Shown here in pieces: positions 16,394 to 25,086 of a stretch of 64,000 bases of DNA (position 1 is the first letter of the stretch; each line of letters begins with the position of its first letter). The DNA is from Deinococcus sp. LM3 (lineage in GTDB: Bacteria > Deinococcota > Deinococci > Deinococcales > Deinococcaceae): NCBI RefSeq assembly GCF_002017875.1, contig NZ_MUFV01000001.1, forward strand, positions 1,948,501 to 2,012,500, in the 5' to 3' direction. The position numbers and the translations under genes were made by a program. The notes under the pieces were generated by a model. That model was given only the letters and a program-made list of their open reading frames with translations, did not search any database and was not told where the DNA came from.

Positions 16394-18433
16394 CTATTTC
16401 GTCCACTGGTGCTCGTAGCAGTACGCCCAGGTTTCGCCCGGTTCGGCGCTGCGGATGACCAGGTGGCCCTGCCGCCGGGCGTGCGCGGTGGCGTGCTTGT
16501 TCTTGCTCGAATCGCAGCAGCCCACGTGCCCGCAGGTCATGCACACCCGCAGGTGAACCCAGGTGTCGCCCTGCGCCACGCACTCCAGGCACACGTCCGC
16601 CTCCGGGGTGACCGGCCCGGCGTTGTGCGCGGCGTGCTCGCACTGCGCGCGTTGCGTGGCATTCAGGGTCACGGGCGGATGCTCGGCGAGGTGACGGGTG
16701 ATGTCCGCGCGCGTCACCTCGGGCGGCGTCAGCAGGTCCAGAATCCCGGCCGCCACCTCGCGCGGGGCGGTCAGGATGTGCTGCGCCCCCAGGCTCTGCA
16801 ACCCCTGGAAGCCCTCGGGGGATGTGGCGCGCGTGATGAGCCGCAGCTCCGGCGCGACCGAACGGACCACGCTGACGGTCCGTTCCGTCATCTCGGTGTC
16901 GTCGTCCACGATCACCAGCGCGCGGGCCGAGGCGACATTCAGGTCGCGCAGCAGCCCGGCCCGCATGTAATCCGCGATCAGCACGGGCGCCCCCCGCCCT
17001 TCCAGTTCACTGGCCCCGTCCGGGTTGCGGGTGATGACGCTGTACGGCACGCCCGCGCGGCTCAGGGCGCGGGCCGCGAGGCGGGCGTGCGCGCCGTACC
17101 CGGCGAACACCACCCGGTCCTCCACCGGCAGGCCGTGCGCGTCGTGCTCGTCCGGTCCCGCCGCCGTCCCGGACGCCACGCCGGCCGGGGACGCGGGGGG
17201 CAGGCGGCGGCCCAGCACGTCCGCCAGGGCGTTCAGGGCGGGCGTGAACGCCATCAGCAGCACCGTCGCCGCGATAAACACCCCACCCCCCTGCGCGCCC
17301 ATACCCGCGAAACTCAGGCCCAGCGCCGTGCCGGTCGCGGCCAGCACGAACGAGAACTCACCCACCTGCGCCGTCAGGAACGCCACGGGCAGCGCCGTCC
17401 GTGTGGACTCGCCCAGCAGCCGCACGCTCAGGAACGTCACGCCCACCTTCAGCGCCGCGATCAGCGCCGCCGCGCCCAGCACCACGCCCAGGTTCCCCGC
17501 AAGGAACCCCAGGTCCAGCTGCAACCCCACCGACAGGAAGAACGCCGCGCTGAACAGAATCTGAAGCGGCAGGATCTCACCCATCGCCTGCGCCCCGTAC
17601 CGGCTCTCACTGACCAGCAGCCCCGCCAGGAACGCCCCCAGCGCCAGGCTCACGCCCGCCACGGCCGTCAGGCTTGCCGTGCCGAAACAGAGCGCCACGA
17701 CCGTCAGCAGGAAGATCTCGCTGCTGCACGTGCGCGCCACGACCTCCATGATCGGCGGCACGATCCGCCGCGCCGCGATCAGCACGAACGCGATGATCCC
17801 GCCCGCCTTCGCCAGCGCCACCAGCACGCCCGCCACGCCCCCACCCTGCCCGGCCAGCATCGGGATCAGCAGCACCATCAGCACCACCGCCAGATCCTGG
17901 AAGATCAGGATGCCCAGGCTCACCTGACCGGCCGGGCCGTTCGTGTCCCCCCGCTCACCCAGCAGGCGCATCACGATCGCCGTGCTCGACAGCGCGATCA
18001 GGCAGCCCGTGAACACCGCGTCCGGCGCGGCCACGCCCGTCAGCAGCAGCGCCCCCGCCGCCACCAGCACCGTCAGGCCCACCTGCAACCCGCCGCCCAC
18101 GAAAATCTGCCGCGCGATCCGCGACAGCCGCTCCAGACTGAACTCGATCCCGATCGTGAACAGCAGCAGCATCACGCCCACCTCGGACGCCGCCGAGATC
18201 AACTCCTGATCCCGGATCAGACCCAGCGCGCCCGGCCCCGCCACCACACCCGCCACCAGAAACCCGATGATCGGAATGAGCCGCAACCGGAACGACAGGT
18301 ACGCCGCCAGCGCCGACACGCCCAGCAGCAACGTCAACTGCACCAGAAACGCCGGCGGCCCCGTATGAGCCTCCGGGGCGGCGGCCAGGGCAGACCCGGC
18401 CAGCAGGAGCGTCAGCAACGCAGAAGGTTTCAT
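16394..18433 (-). CDS. CPA2 (Kef-type) cation/proton antiporter with TrkA-N and C-terminal UBP zinc finger
   Basis: 679 aa. Residues 1-18 look like a signal or first helix (MKPSALLTLLLAGSALAAA). Twelve or so membrane helices of the CPA2 antiporter follow, with the typical GFLVAGVVAGPGALGLI, TIGIEFSLERL and LALGAFLAGLLVSES. A TrkA-N/RCK-like NAD-binding domain comes next (VVFAGYGAHARLAARAL; IVDDDTEMTERTV). The last 80 residues are a UBP-type zinc finger: CLECVAQGDTWVHLRVC, CGHVGCCDSSKNKHA, HARRQGHLV and WAYCYEH. This module normally binds free C termini of ubiquitin-like proteins in eukaryotes; its bacterial ligand is unknown. Likely K+ or Na+ efflux at the inner membrane. ATG 18433 is preferred over the in-frame 18448. 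Confidence 0.85.
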   Translation of the reverse strand: MKPSALLTLLLAGSALAAAPEAHTGPPAFLVQLTLLLGVSALAAYLSFRLRLIPIIGFLVAGVVAGPGALGLIRDQELISAASEVGVMLLLFTIGIEFSLERLSRIARQIFVGGGLQVGLTVLVAAGALLLTGVAAPDAVFTGCLIALSSTAIVMRLLGERGDTNGPAGQVSLGILIFQDLAVVLMVLLIPMLAGQGGGVAGVLVALAKAGGIIAFVLIAARRIVPPIMEVVARTCSSEIFLLTVVALCFGTASLTAVAGVSLALGAFLAGLLVSESRYGAQAMGEILPLQILFSAAFFLSVGLQLDLGFLAGNLGVVLGAAALIAALKVGVTFLSVRLLGESTRTALPVAFLTAQVGEFSFVLAATGTALGLSFAGMGAQGGGVFIAATVLLMAFTPALNALADVLGRRLPPASPAGVASGTAAGPDEHDAHGLPVEDRVVFAGYGAHARLAARALSRAGVPYSVITRNPDGASELEGRGAPVLIADYMRAGLLRDLNVASARALVIVDDDTEMTERTVSVVRSVAPELRLITRATSPEGFQGLQSLGAQHILTAPREVAAGILDLLTPPEVTRADITRHLAEHPPVTLNATQRAQCEHAAHNAGPVTPEADVCLECVAQGDTWVHLRVCMTCGHVGCCDSSKNKHATAHARRQGHLVIRSAEPGETWAYCYEHQWTK

Positions 18434-18496
18434 ACCCCAGCATGCCATCCCGGCACCGCAACCATCAGGGGCGGGCCAGATCAGGTGCGCGGCAGA

Positions 18497-20536
18497 TCAG
18501 GCGCTGGCTGGCGCGCCCAGCACCTGACCGGGCGCGGCCGGCAACGACACGAAGAACGACGCCCCCTCACCGGGCCGCCCCTCGGTCCGCACGTGCCCGC
18601 CATGCGCGATCACCACGCGCCACACATCCGCCAGCCCCAACCCCAGCCCCTCGAACGACTGCCCGGCCGGCAACTGACTGAACACCCGGAAGAGCCGCTG
18701 CGCCGCCTCCGGATCGAAGCCCACGCCGTTGTCCTGCACCTCGATCACGTGCATGCCCCCCTCCAGACTGGCCCGCACCACCACCCGCGCGCCCTCGCGC
18801 CGCCGCGAGTGCTGCGTGGCGTTCGCCAGCAGGTTCCGGAACACCATCCGCAGCGCCGCCGCGTCCCCCATCACCACCGGCAGGGCGTGCGTGACCAGTT
18901 GCACGTCCGCGCCCGGCGCCAGTTCCGTCCACGCGCCCTGCACCAGTTCTGCCAGCGGCACCGGGCGGGACTCCAGCGGTTTCAGGTGCCGCTCGGCGTA
19001 CCGCAGCAACCCGTCCAGCATCTCCGACATCCGGCCGATGGACTGCATGATCCCCTCGGCGTGCGCGGCCCGCTCCTCTTCCGGCAGCGTCACCAGCAGG
19101 TCCGCGTGCCCCATGACCAGCTGCATGGGCGTCCGTAGGTAATGACTGAGCGACCACGCGAACGCACTGAGTTCCTCGTTCGCCGCCTGAAGTTCCTGCG
19201 TCCGCTGCTGCACCCGCGCCTCCAGCTGCGCGTGCAGCGCCGCGACCTCGCCGCGCGCCTGCCCCAGCGCCGTCCGCTGAATGTCCGCCACCGCCTGCGC
19301 CCGGTCGAACTCCAGTTCCGCGAGCGCGACTTCCAGACGCTGCCGCTCGGCCTCCCGGTCCAGTTCCGCCTGCAACGCCCGGTGCCGCTCGGCGAACCCG
19401 TACGCCTCGCGGTAATCCCCGCGCGCCGCATGTACTTTCGACAGCACGTTCAACGTGCGGGAAAGGTACGGCCGGTGAGTATCAGGCCGGTCCAGCAGCG
19501 ACAAAGACCGGCTGGCGTGCGCCAGCGCCACTTCCGGGTCGCGCTCCAGTTCCAGTTCCGCCAGTCCCAGCAGCGGCCAGACGACCTCATCACCCTCGGC
19601 CAGCCGGTCGTAGATCTCGATGCTGGACATGAAGAAACGGCGCGCCTCGTCCGGACGGCCCAGCGCGGCGTGCGAATACCCCAGCGTGTCGTGCAGGGCG
19701 GCGCGCGACCGTTCCACCGGGGTGTCGGTCACGCCGAAGCGCTCGATCACCGCGATGGCTTCCTCATGTTCCCCAGCCCGGTACAGCGCATCGACGTAAT
19801 TCGTCAGGGTCATCAGATCGTTTGCACTCAACGATTCGGGGGAGAGGATCTCCACCATCTGCTGGAAGGTGGGGCGGGCTCGCTCTATCTGCCCCAGCAT
19901 TTTAAAAGTGAACGCGATCATGTTCTGCACGGCCACTTGAGGGCCGAGCAGGGTCAGCGCTTCCTTAAATGCGGTCATGGCAGTCGCATACTTACCATTG
20001 GTGAAATCAAGCACGCCAATGTTGACACATGCCCTGCCAATCCCGATGGGATAGTTGCTTTCTTTGGAATCCGCCTTGACCCGTTCGAACCAGCTCAACG
20101 CCTTTGGAAAATCGTCCTGAAAGTAATCCACATTGCCGAGGATGTTGAAGGCGACGACCCTCTCTACAATGCTGGACAGAGAACCCACATTCTGCTCCAG
20201 TTGCCTGTAATCGTCTTCCAGGGTATCTGTTTCGCCATGCACGACGAACAGTTCCAGTTTGCGGGTCAGGGCGCGTGCGCGCTGCTCCGGGTCTGATCCG
20301 GCCATCCGCAGGGCCTCGTCCAGCTGCTCGCGGGCCAGGTCGGGTTTCAGGCTGTGAAGGTTCGCCGCTCCCAGCAGAGTCAGCAGCAGCTGCTCGGCCG
20401 CCCTGTTTCCTTCGGCTTTCGCCTGCGCCAGCAGCCCGGTGATCGTGGGCAGGGCCGCCTCCGGGCGTTCTTTGGCCTCGTCCAGCAGGTACAGCAGGTC
20501 AGGCAGGTTAAGGGAGTGGTGGTCGGCGTCAGGCAT
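18497..20536 (-). CDS. Cytoplasmic TPR-containing sensor histidine kinase
   Basis: 679 aa, no membrane segment. Residues about 1-370 form TPR-like helical repeats (for example KALSWFERVKADSKESNYPIGIGRACVNIGVLDF and ALHDTLGYSHAALGRPDEARRFFMSSIEIYDRL). A coiled coil (residues about 380-455) leads to the dimerisation helix with His465 in SLSHYLRTPMQ. The HATPase_c domain has LLANATQHS (N box), VQDNGVGFD (G1) and GLGLGLADVWRV (G2). Such TPR kinases sense through protein contacts or are activated by a soluble signal. No response regulator is adjacent; the REC-BTAD protein at 58479 is the only one in the window. TACACT lies 14 nt before ATG, so a short leader is possible. Codon use in the 19.8-20.2 kb part (residues about 120-240) is visibly less GC-rich. 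Confidence 0.85.
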   Translation of the reverse strand: MPDADHHSLNLPDLLYLLDEAKERPEAALPTITGLLAQAKAEGNRAAEQLLLTLLGAANLHSLKPDLAREQLDEALRMAGSDPEQRARALTRKLELFVVHGETDTLEDDYRQLEQNVGSLSSIVERVVAFNILGNVDYFQDDFPKALSWFERVKADSKESNYPIGIGRACVNIGVLDFTNGKYATAMTAFKEALTLLGPQVAVQNMIAFTFKMLGQIERARPTFQQMVEILSPESLSANDLMTLTNYVDALYRAGEHEEAIAVIERFGVTDTPVERSRAALHDTLGYSHAALGRPDEARRFFMSSIEIYDRLAEGDEVVWPLLGLAELELERDPEVALAHASRSLSLLDRPDTHRPYLSRTLNVLSKVHAARGDYREAYGFAERHRALQAELDREAERQRLEVALAELEFDRAQAVADIQRTALGQARGEVAALHAQLEARVQQRTQELQAANEELSAFAWSLSHYLRTPMQLVMGHADLLVTLPEEERAAHAEGIMQSIGRMSEMLDGLLRYAERHLKPLESRPVPLAELVQGAWTELAPGADVQLVTHALPVVMGDAAALRMVFRNLLANATQHSRRREGARVVVRASLEGGMHVIEVQDNGVGFDPEAAQRLFRVFSQLPAGQSFEGLGLGLADVWRVVIAHGGHVRTEGRPGEGASFFVSLPAAPGQVLGAPASA

Positions 20537-20635
20537 GGAGACTCGGGGGCAGTGTAGGCCGGATGCGGCCCGCCTGCGTGTAGGCGTTGCGTGCGGCGCG
20601 GCGCGGCCCTGACTGCGGTCCTGATCGCCGCCTAG

Positions 20636-21985
20636 TCACGCCGGGACCTGGGGTTCGTCTGGGACGGATTCGGGCGCGGCGGGGAAGGTCAGGCGCGCTT
20701 CCAGGCCCCCCCCATCCGGGGAGTGCAGGCTCAGGTGGGCGCCGTTGGCGGTGGCATACCGGCGGGCGATGGGCAGGCCCAGGCCGCGGCCCTCGCGGTG
20801 GGGGCTGCCGGGCTGGCGGAAGCCGACCTCGAACACGCGTTCGAGCAGGTCGCCGCTCAGGCCCGGTCCGTCGTCCAGGACGCGGATGACGGGGCCGCTG
20901 CCGGGCGCGGCGGGGTCCAGCGTGATCAGAATGGCGCCATCGGAGTACCGCTGGGCGTTCTCGATGAGGTTCTCCAGCACCTGTCGCAGGTGGTTGGGGT
21001 CGGCCTGCACGTGGACAGGCGTGGCGGGGCGGCGGGTGCGGACCCGGTCGGTTTCCAGGCGGGCGATCAGGGCGTTCAGGTCGGTGCGTTCCGGGCGGGG
21101 CTCGATGTTCACGTACATCAGTTCCAGGCGTTCCAGGTCGGTGCGGACGGCCAGCTGGGCGGCGTGGTCCTCGATCATGCGCAGGATCTTCTCGCGGGCG
21201 CGGAGGTTCTCGGTGCCGCGCAGGGCGTCGGTGGACAGCAGCAGGGCCTGCAGGGGGCGGCGCAGTTCGTGGGCGGCCATCCCGAGCGCCTGTCGGTGCT
21301 GCGCCTCACGGGCTTCCCGGTTTTCCTGTTCGCGGCGCGTGGCGTTCAGGGCGCGCAGGATCAGGCCGGTGCCGAACATGCCGCTCAGGAGCGCGGCGGA
21401 CAGGACGGTGACCTGCATGAAGTACAGGCTGGTCTGCAGTTGCCGGCGCACGCCGTTCAGGTGGGTGTTCGCGGCGGCGTGCAGGTTCTCGGCGATGCGG
21501 ATGGCCTGTTCGGTGTCGGCGGGTCGGCCGCTGAGGATCAGAGGTTCGATGTCCGTGAGGTCCACCCCGGCGTCCCGTTCCCGTTCGGACAGTTCGGCGA
21601 ACAGGGGCTCGGCGGTGCCCGCGCTGGTCTGCTGCCGGGCGATCTGGATGTCCGACAGCACCCGGTCGCGCAGGGCATTCAGGGTGGCCGGGGGGGTGGC
21701 TGGGTTGGTGGCGGCCCGGTCGTACTGGTACACGCGGTTCAGGAACCCCTGGTAGTTGTAGCCGGTCCAGGTGGTTTCGGGGTTGCTCAGGATGCGGTAG
21801 GCGGGCAGGAACGCCACGCTGAGCAGCATGACCGAGATCAGGCTGGGCAGCAGTGCCAGCAGCAGGTCCTCGCGGCGCAGCAGCATACCCAGCACCCGCC
21901 ATTCCGGGCTGGCGGGTTCGCAGGCCGGGGCGGGGCGGCGCTGGCCGGGCGGCTGACCGGGTCTGGACTGGTCGGGGGCGGTCAT
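20636..21985 (-). CDS. Membrane sensor histidine kinase coupled to an exported molybdopterin-type protein
   Basis: 449 aa. Two membrane helices (about residues 42-64 and 187-210) bracket an extracytoplasmic domain of about 120 residues. The kinase core has His239 in AAHELRRPL, N box LENLIENAQRYS, G1 VLDDGPGLS and G2 GRGLGLPIARRY. ATG 21985 overlaps the stop of the upstream gene by one base (TGATG), so the two are translationally coupled. In this class the exported neighbour is thought to serve as a sensor partner. No response regulator is adjacent. Probable signal-transduction membrane kinase; ligand unknown. Confidence 0.85.
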   Translation of the reverse strand: MTAPDQSRPGQPPGQRRPAPACEPASPEWRVLGMLLRREDLLLALLPSLISVMLLSVAFLPAYRILSNPETTWTGYNYQGFLNRVYQYDRAATNPATPPATLNALRDRVLSDIQIARQQTSAGTAEPLFAELSERERDAGVDLTDIEPLILSGRPADTEQAIRIAENLHAAANTHLNGVRRQLQTSLYFMQVTVLSAALLSGMFGTGLILRALNATRREQENREAREAQHRQALGMAAHELRRPLQALLLSTDALRGTENLRAREKILRMIEDHAAQLAVRTDLERLELMYVNIEPRPERTDLNALIARLETDRVRTRRPATPVHVQADPNHLRQVLENLIENAQRYSDGAILITLDPAAPGSGPVIRVLDDGPGLSGDLLERVFEVGFRQPGSPHREGRGLGLPIARRYATANGAHLSLHSPDGGGLEARLTFPAAPESVPDEPQVPA

Positions 21986-22539
21986 CAGCGGGGGGAGACG
22001 CCGGTCACGTACCACGCCCACTGGCTGCCGTAGTTGCGGACGGGAAAGCGGGTCGGGTCGGGCGGGAACACGGTCGTCAGCGGGCCTTTCTTGAGGGCCG
22101 GGATGGGCCGTCCGTCCGCCTGGTACGCCAGCATGACCGGATGCTGCTGGTAGTCGGCGGCGCGGATGACCGCGACGAAGCCGTCGTCGGCGGTCAGGCG
22201 GATGTCCTGCCCGTCGAACTGCCCGCGCCGCGCCAGGTCGCGCAGCGTCACGCCCTGGTACTCGAAGGTCTCCTTCAGCTGCGGGTGGGTGCTGGTGTAG
22301 CGCACGGCGGGCAGGGCGCGCAGTTGCCGCAGCGTCAGCCGCTGGGGGCGGCGGCCCCCCAGGGTCAGGACGACGGGTTCGCCGGGCGTGGCCGCCGGGA
22401 ACGGGCGGGCGCCGTTGCCGTTCACGTACACGAAGCCGGTGGCCGGCGCGGGGGGGCCGGCCTGCGCCGGCAGGGCCGCGTTCAGCGTCACGGTCATCAG
22501 GACGAAACCGAGCGTGAGGCGGGGCTGTGGCGGGAACAC
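21985..22539 (-). CDS. Exported molybdopterin-oxidoreductase-fold protein
   Basis: 184 aa with a signal peptide (FPPQPRLTLGFVLMTVTLNAALPAQAG). The mature region resembles the small stand-alone form of the sulfite-oxidase/YedY molybdopterin domain: RLTLRQLRALP, FEYQGVTLRDLARR, DDGFVAVIRAADY, PVMLAYQADGRPIPALKKGPLTTVFP and WAWYVTGV. The catalytic cysteine of true sulfite oxidases is not seen, so it probably does not catalyse and may be a ligand sensor. Start: GTG 22539 has TAGCAT 7 nt upstream. It is the first gene of the pair with the histidine kinase. Confidence 0.7.
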   Translation of the reverse strand: MFPPQPRLTLGFVLMTVTLNAALPAQAGPPAPATGFVYVNGNGARPFPAATPGEPVVLTLGGRRPQRLTLRQLRALPAVRYTSTHPQLKETFEYQGVTLRDLARRGQFDGQDIRLTADDGFVAVIRAADYQQHPVMLAYQADGRPIPALKKGPLTTVFPPDPTRFPVRNYGSQWAWYVTGVSPR

Positions 22540-22634
22540 GCCGGGTATGCTAGCGGTTCTGACCACCGCTCCTCAAGGGGCGGCCGGGTGGGGGGCGCGG
22601 CCGGCCGGGGGCAGACGCTATGCTTCCAGCTGGA

Positions 22635-23597
22635 ATGACTGACCGTAACCCCCTCGTTTCGCTGGGTGACCTGACCTGGGACGTCCTGGCGAAACCCGAC
22701 ACCATGCTGCTTCCGGGCGGCGACAGCACCGGCCGCATCGAACTGTCCGGCGGGGGCAGCGCCGCGAACCTGGCCGTGTGGGCCAGCCGCGCCGGGTACC
22801 CCGCGCGCTTCATCGGCAAGATCGGGCAGGACCGCTTCGGTGAACTCGCCACCGCGGAACTGCGCGCCGAGGGGGTCGGCACGGACGTCATCCTGAGCGC
22901 CGAACACCCGACCGGCGTGATCCTGGGCCTGATCGACCGGCGCGGCCAGCGCGCCATGCTGACCGGGCAGGGCGCCGACTGGGAACTGCTGCCAGGGGAA
23001 CTGCCGCTGGACACGCTGCGCGGCGCGGGCCACCTGCACCTGACTGCCTGGAGTCTGTTCCGCGACCCGCCGCGCGAGGCGGCCCTGCACGCGGCGCGCG
23101 TGGCGAAAGAGGCCGGCGCGACCCTCAGCCTGGACCCCGGCAGTTTCCAGATGATCCAGCAGATGGGCCGCGAAACCTTCCTGAGCGTCCTGGAGGACGT
23201 GCCGTTCGACGTGTTCTTCCCGAACGACGACGAGGCCCGCGCCATGAGCGGTCACGCCGACCGGCACGCCGCGATGGACTGGTTCCGCGCGCACTACCCG
23301 CAGGCTTTGATCGTCATGAAACTCGACGAGGACGGCGTGCTGATCGAGGGTCCCGCGCAGGCGCGCGTGGCCGTGGCCGCCACGCACGAACGCGCGGTGG
23401 ACGCCACGGGCGCCGGGGACTCGTTCGGCGGGGCGTTCCTGGCCGGGTGGCTCACGCACGGGGACGCCGTGCGCGCCGCCGATCTGGCGGTGCAGGTGGG
23501 CGGCTGGGTCGTGTCGCGCTTCGGGGCGCGGCCCCCCGCTGACGACGACCTGCGCGGCCGGTTGATCCGGCACGGCGTGACCGGCGGTGAGGCGTGA
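22635..23597 (+). CDS. PfkB family carbohydrate kinase
   Basis: 320 aa. Phosphorylates a sugar or nucleoside; ribokinase-like, substrate unproven. Both PfkB signatures are seen: GGGSAANLAVWASRAG with IGKIGQDRFG near residue 45, and DATGAGDSFGGAFLAGWL (catalytic Asp in the anion-hole motif) near residue 260. The start is ATG 22635 with TATGCT 10 nt upstream. The stop overlaps mltG by four bases, so the two genes are one unit, although a functional link is not obvious. Confidence 0.88.
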   Translation: MTDRNPLVSLGDLTWDVLAKPDTMLLPGGDSTGRIELSGGGSAANLAVWASRAGYPARFIGKIGQDRFGELATAELRAEGVGTDVILSAEHPTGVILGLIDRRGQRAMLTGQGADWELLPGELPLDTLRGAGHLHLTAWSLFRDPPREAALHAARVAKEAGATLSLDPGSFQMIQQMGRETFLSVLEDVPFDVFFPNDDEARAMSGHADRHAAMDWFRAHYPQALIVMKLDEDGVLIEGPAQARVAVAATHERAVDATGAGDSFGGAFLAGWLTHGDAVRAADLAVQVGGWVVSRFGARPPADDDLRGRLIRHGVTGGEA

Positions 23598-24625
23598 CCC
23601 GCCTGGGCGCGCGGCGCGGCCTGCCCGTCTGGGCGCGGGCGCTGCTGGCCCTGCTGCTGCTGGCGCTGCTGGCGGCGGGCGGCGCGGCGCTGTACCTGCG
23701 GTCGCTGCTGGGCCCGGCGGGCGGCGCGGCGTTCACGCTGGAGGTGAAACCCGGCGACACGCTGGGCGGCGTGGCCCGCACCCTGCAGGAACGCGGGGTC
23801 GTGCAGAACGCCGACGTGCTGCGGTTCGTCATGCGGCGTGACGGCACGGCCGGCAGCCTGAAAGAGGGCCTGTACGACCTGAACGGCCAGATGACGGTGC
23901 AGCAGGTCGCCGAGAAACTGGCCGGCCCGGCCCGCATTCCGACCGTGTCCGTCACCATTCCCGAGGGCCGGCGCGTCAAGGACCTGCCCGCTATCTTCCA
24001 GAAGGCCGGGTTCGACGGGGCCGCCATCCTGAAGGCCCTGAAGGACACCAGCCTCAGCCGGTACGCGGGCGGGCAGCCCGACCTGGAAGGGTTCGTGTTT
24101 CCCGCCACGTACGATTTCCGCCCGGCAGAGACGCCTGCCAGGATCGTGCAGACCATGCTGCGCCGCATGGAAACCGAGTTCACGCCCGCGAACGTGGCGG
24201 CCGCCAAAGCCCTGGGCCTGGGCGTGCGCGACTGGGTGATCCTGGCCAGCATGGTGCAGGCCGAGGCCGCCAACGACGCCGAGATGCCGGTCATCGCCGG
24301 GGTGTTCCTGAACCGCCTGCGCGACGACATCGCGCTGGGCAGCGACCCCACCGTCGCGTACGGACTGGGCAAGGACCTGCCGGAACTCGACCGCAGCGCC
24401 GGGGATTTCACGCGGGACACGCCGTACTCCACCTACACCCGTAAAGGCCTGCCGGCCGGGCCGATCAACAACCCCGGTCAGGCGGCCCTGCTGGCGGTCC
24501 TGAACCCCGAGCGCAAGCTGGCCGACGGCCGCGACGCCGTGTACTTCCTGCACGGCCTGGACGGCAAGATCTACGTGAACCACGACTACGCCGCGCACCT
24601 GCGCGACATTGCCCGGTACCGCTGA
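23594..24625 (+). CDS. mltG: Endolytic murein transglycosylase MltG
   Basis: Cleaves nascent glycan strands at the inner membrane and is thought to set glycan length. 343 aa: N-terminal anchor helix (ALLALLLLALLAAGGAALYL), a LysM-like segment (VKPGDTLGGVARTLQERGV), then the YceG fold with FVFPATYDF and TPYSTYTRKGLPAGPINNPG. The catalytic Glu, equivalent to E. coli Glu218, is Glu224 in SMVQAEA. The preceding position is Gln where E. coli has Glu, which is common. The GTG start overlaps the PfkB gene stop (GTGA). A hairpin follows the stop. Confidence 0.92.
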   Translation: MTRLGARRGLPVWARALLALLLLALLAAGGAALYLRSLLGPAGGAAFTLEVKPGDTLGGVARTLQERGVVQNADVLRFVMRRDGTAGSLKEGLYDLNGQMTVQQVAEKLAGPARIPTVSVTIPEGRRVKDLPAIFQKAGFDGAAILKALKDTSLSRYAGGQPDLEGFVFPATYDFRPAETPARIVQTMLRRMETEFTPANVAAAKALGLGVRDWVILASMVQAEAANDAEMPVIAGVFLNRLRDDIALGSDPTVAYGLGKDLPELDRSAGDFTRDTPYSTYTRKGLPAGPINNPGQAALLAVLNPERKLADGRDAVYFLHGLDGKIYVNHDYAAHLRDIARYR

Positions 24626-24626
24626 T

Positions 24627-24663
24627 CCGGACTCCGAACGGTTGCACAATCCGTTCCGTCCGG
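24627..24663. terminator. Hairpin after mltG, possibly a worn family A end
   Basis: CCGGACTCCGAACGG pairs imperfectly with CCGTTCCGTCCGG. The left arm resembles the family A end (TACGGACTCCGATTG), so it may be a decayed repeat that now acts as a terminator. Confidence 0.5.
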
Positions 24664-24720
24664 CTCCGCGTGACCCGCTGGCTGAACCCTTCCTGAAGGC
24701 CCCGTCACCGTGGCGGGACC

Positions 24721-24726
24721 TACACT
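24721..24726 (+). promoter_or_regulatory. -10 box TACACT for a small gene
   Basis: TACACT is 6 nt before ATG 24733. The exact leaderless spacing supports the short ORF downstream as a real gene. Confidence 0.6.
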
Positions 24727-24732
24727 CCGGGC

Positions 24733-24930
24733 ATGACCCATTCCACGCAGGCGGACTGGTTGCGGCGGCGCAACGCGCTGTGGCAGCGGCTGCGCGCCCT
24801 GCCCCCCACCCCCGGCACCCCTGAATTCGAGGCGACGGCCGCCGAACTCGCCGCCCTGACCGGCTGGGACCGCGCCCGTATCCTGGCGGGCCTGGGCCTG
24901 TCGGATTCCGACCGGCCCGGCGCCCCATGA
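24733..24930 (+). CDS. Small protein, 65 aa, unknown function
   Basis: Charged, helical-looking protein without signal or membrane segment: WLRRRNALWQRLRALPP, then FEATAAELAALTGWDRARILAGLGL, which resembles a helix-turn-helix or small helical bundle. Not recognised. The leaderless box and GC-rich third positions argue that it is coding. The stop overlaps a family A repeat. Confidence 0.6.
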   Translation: MTHSTQADWLRRRNALWQRLRALPPTPGTPEFEATAAELAALTGWDRARILAGLGLSDSDRPGAP

Positions 24931-25086
24931 TACGGATTCCGTTTGTTTCGCTGACAATCCGGAACTTCACCGGATTGCCAGCTCCACGCCCGGAACCCGC
25001 TCGGCTCCTACTCTGCGGGGCAGCTCTACGAGTCGCATCCGCTCGGATTGAACGGGCTTTGCAGCCCATTCAATCGGAGTCCGTAT
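24930..25086 (-). repeat. Family A repeat, copy 5 (full length, inverted)
   Basis: 157 bp, the same long form as copy 1 (with CTCTGCGGGGCAGCTCTACGAG). The left end overlaps the stop of the 65-aa gene. The right end CCGTATGA supplies the ATG of the next gene. Confidence 0.9.

Noticed and set aside
24233..24280. Missing catalytic Glu in MltG (Gln at the first position of the EKE-like motif)
   Set aside because: By counting along the E. coli protein, catalytic Glu218 is the second acidic residue, which is kept here as Glu224.
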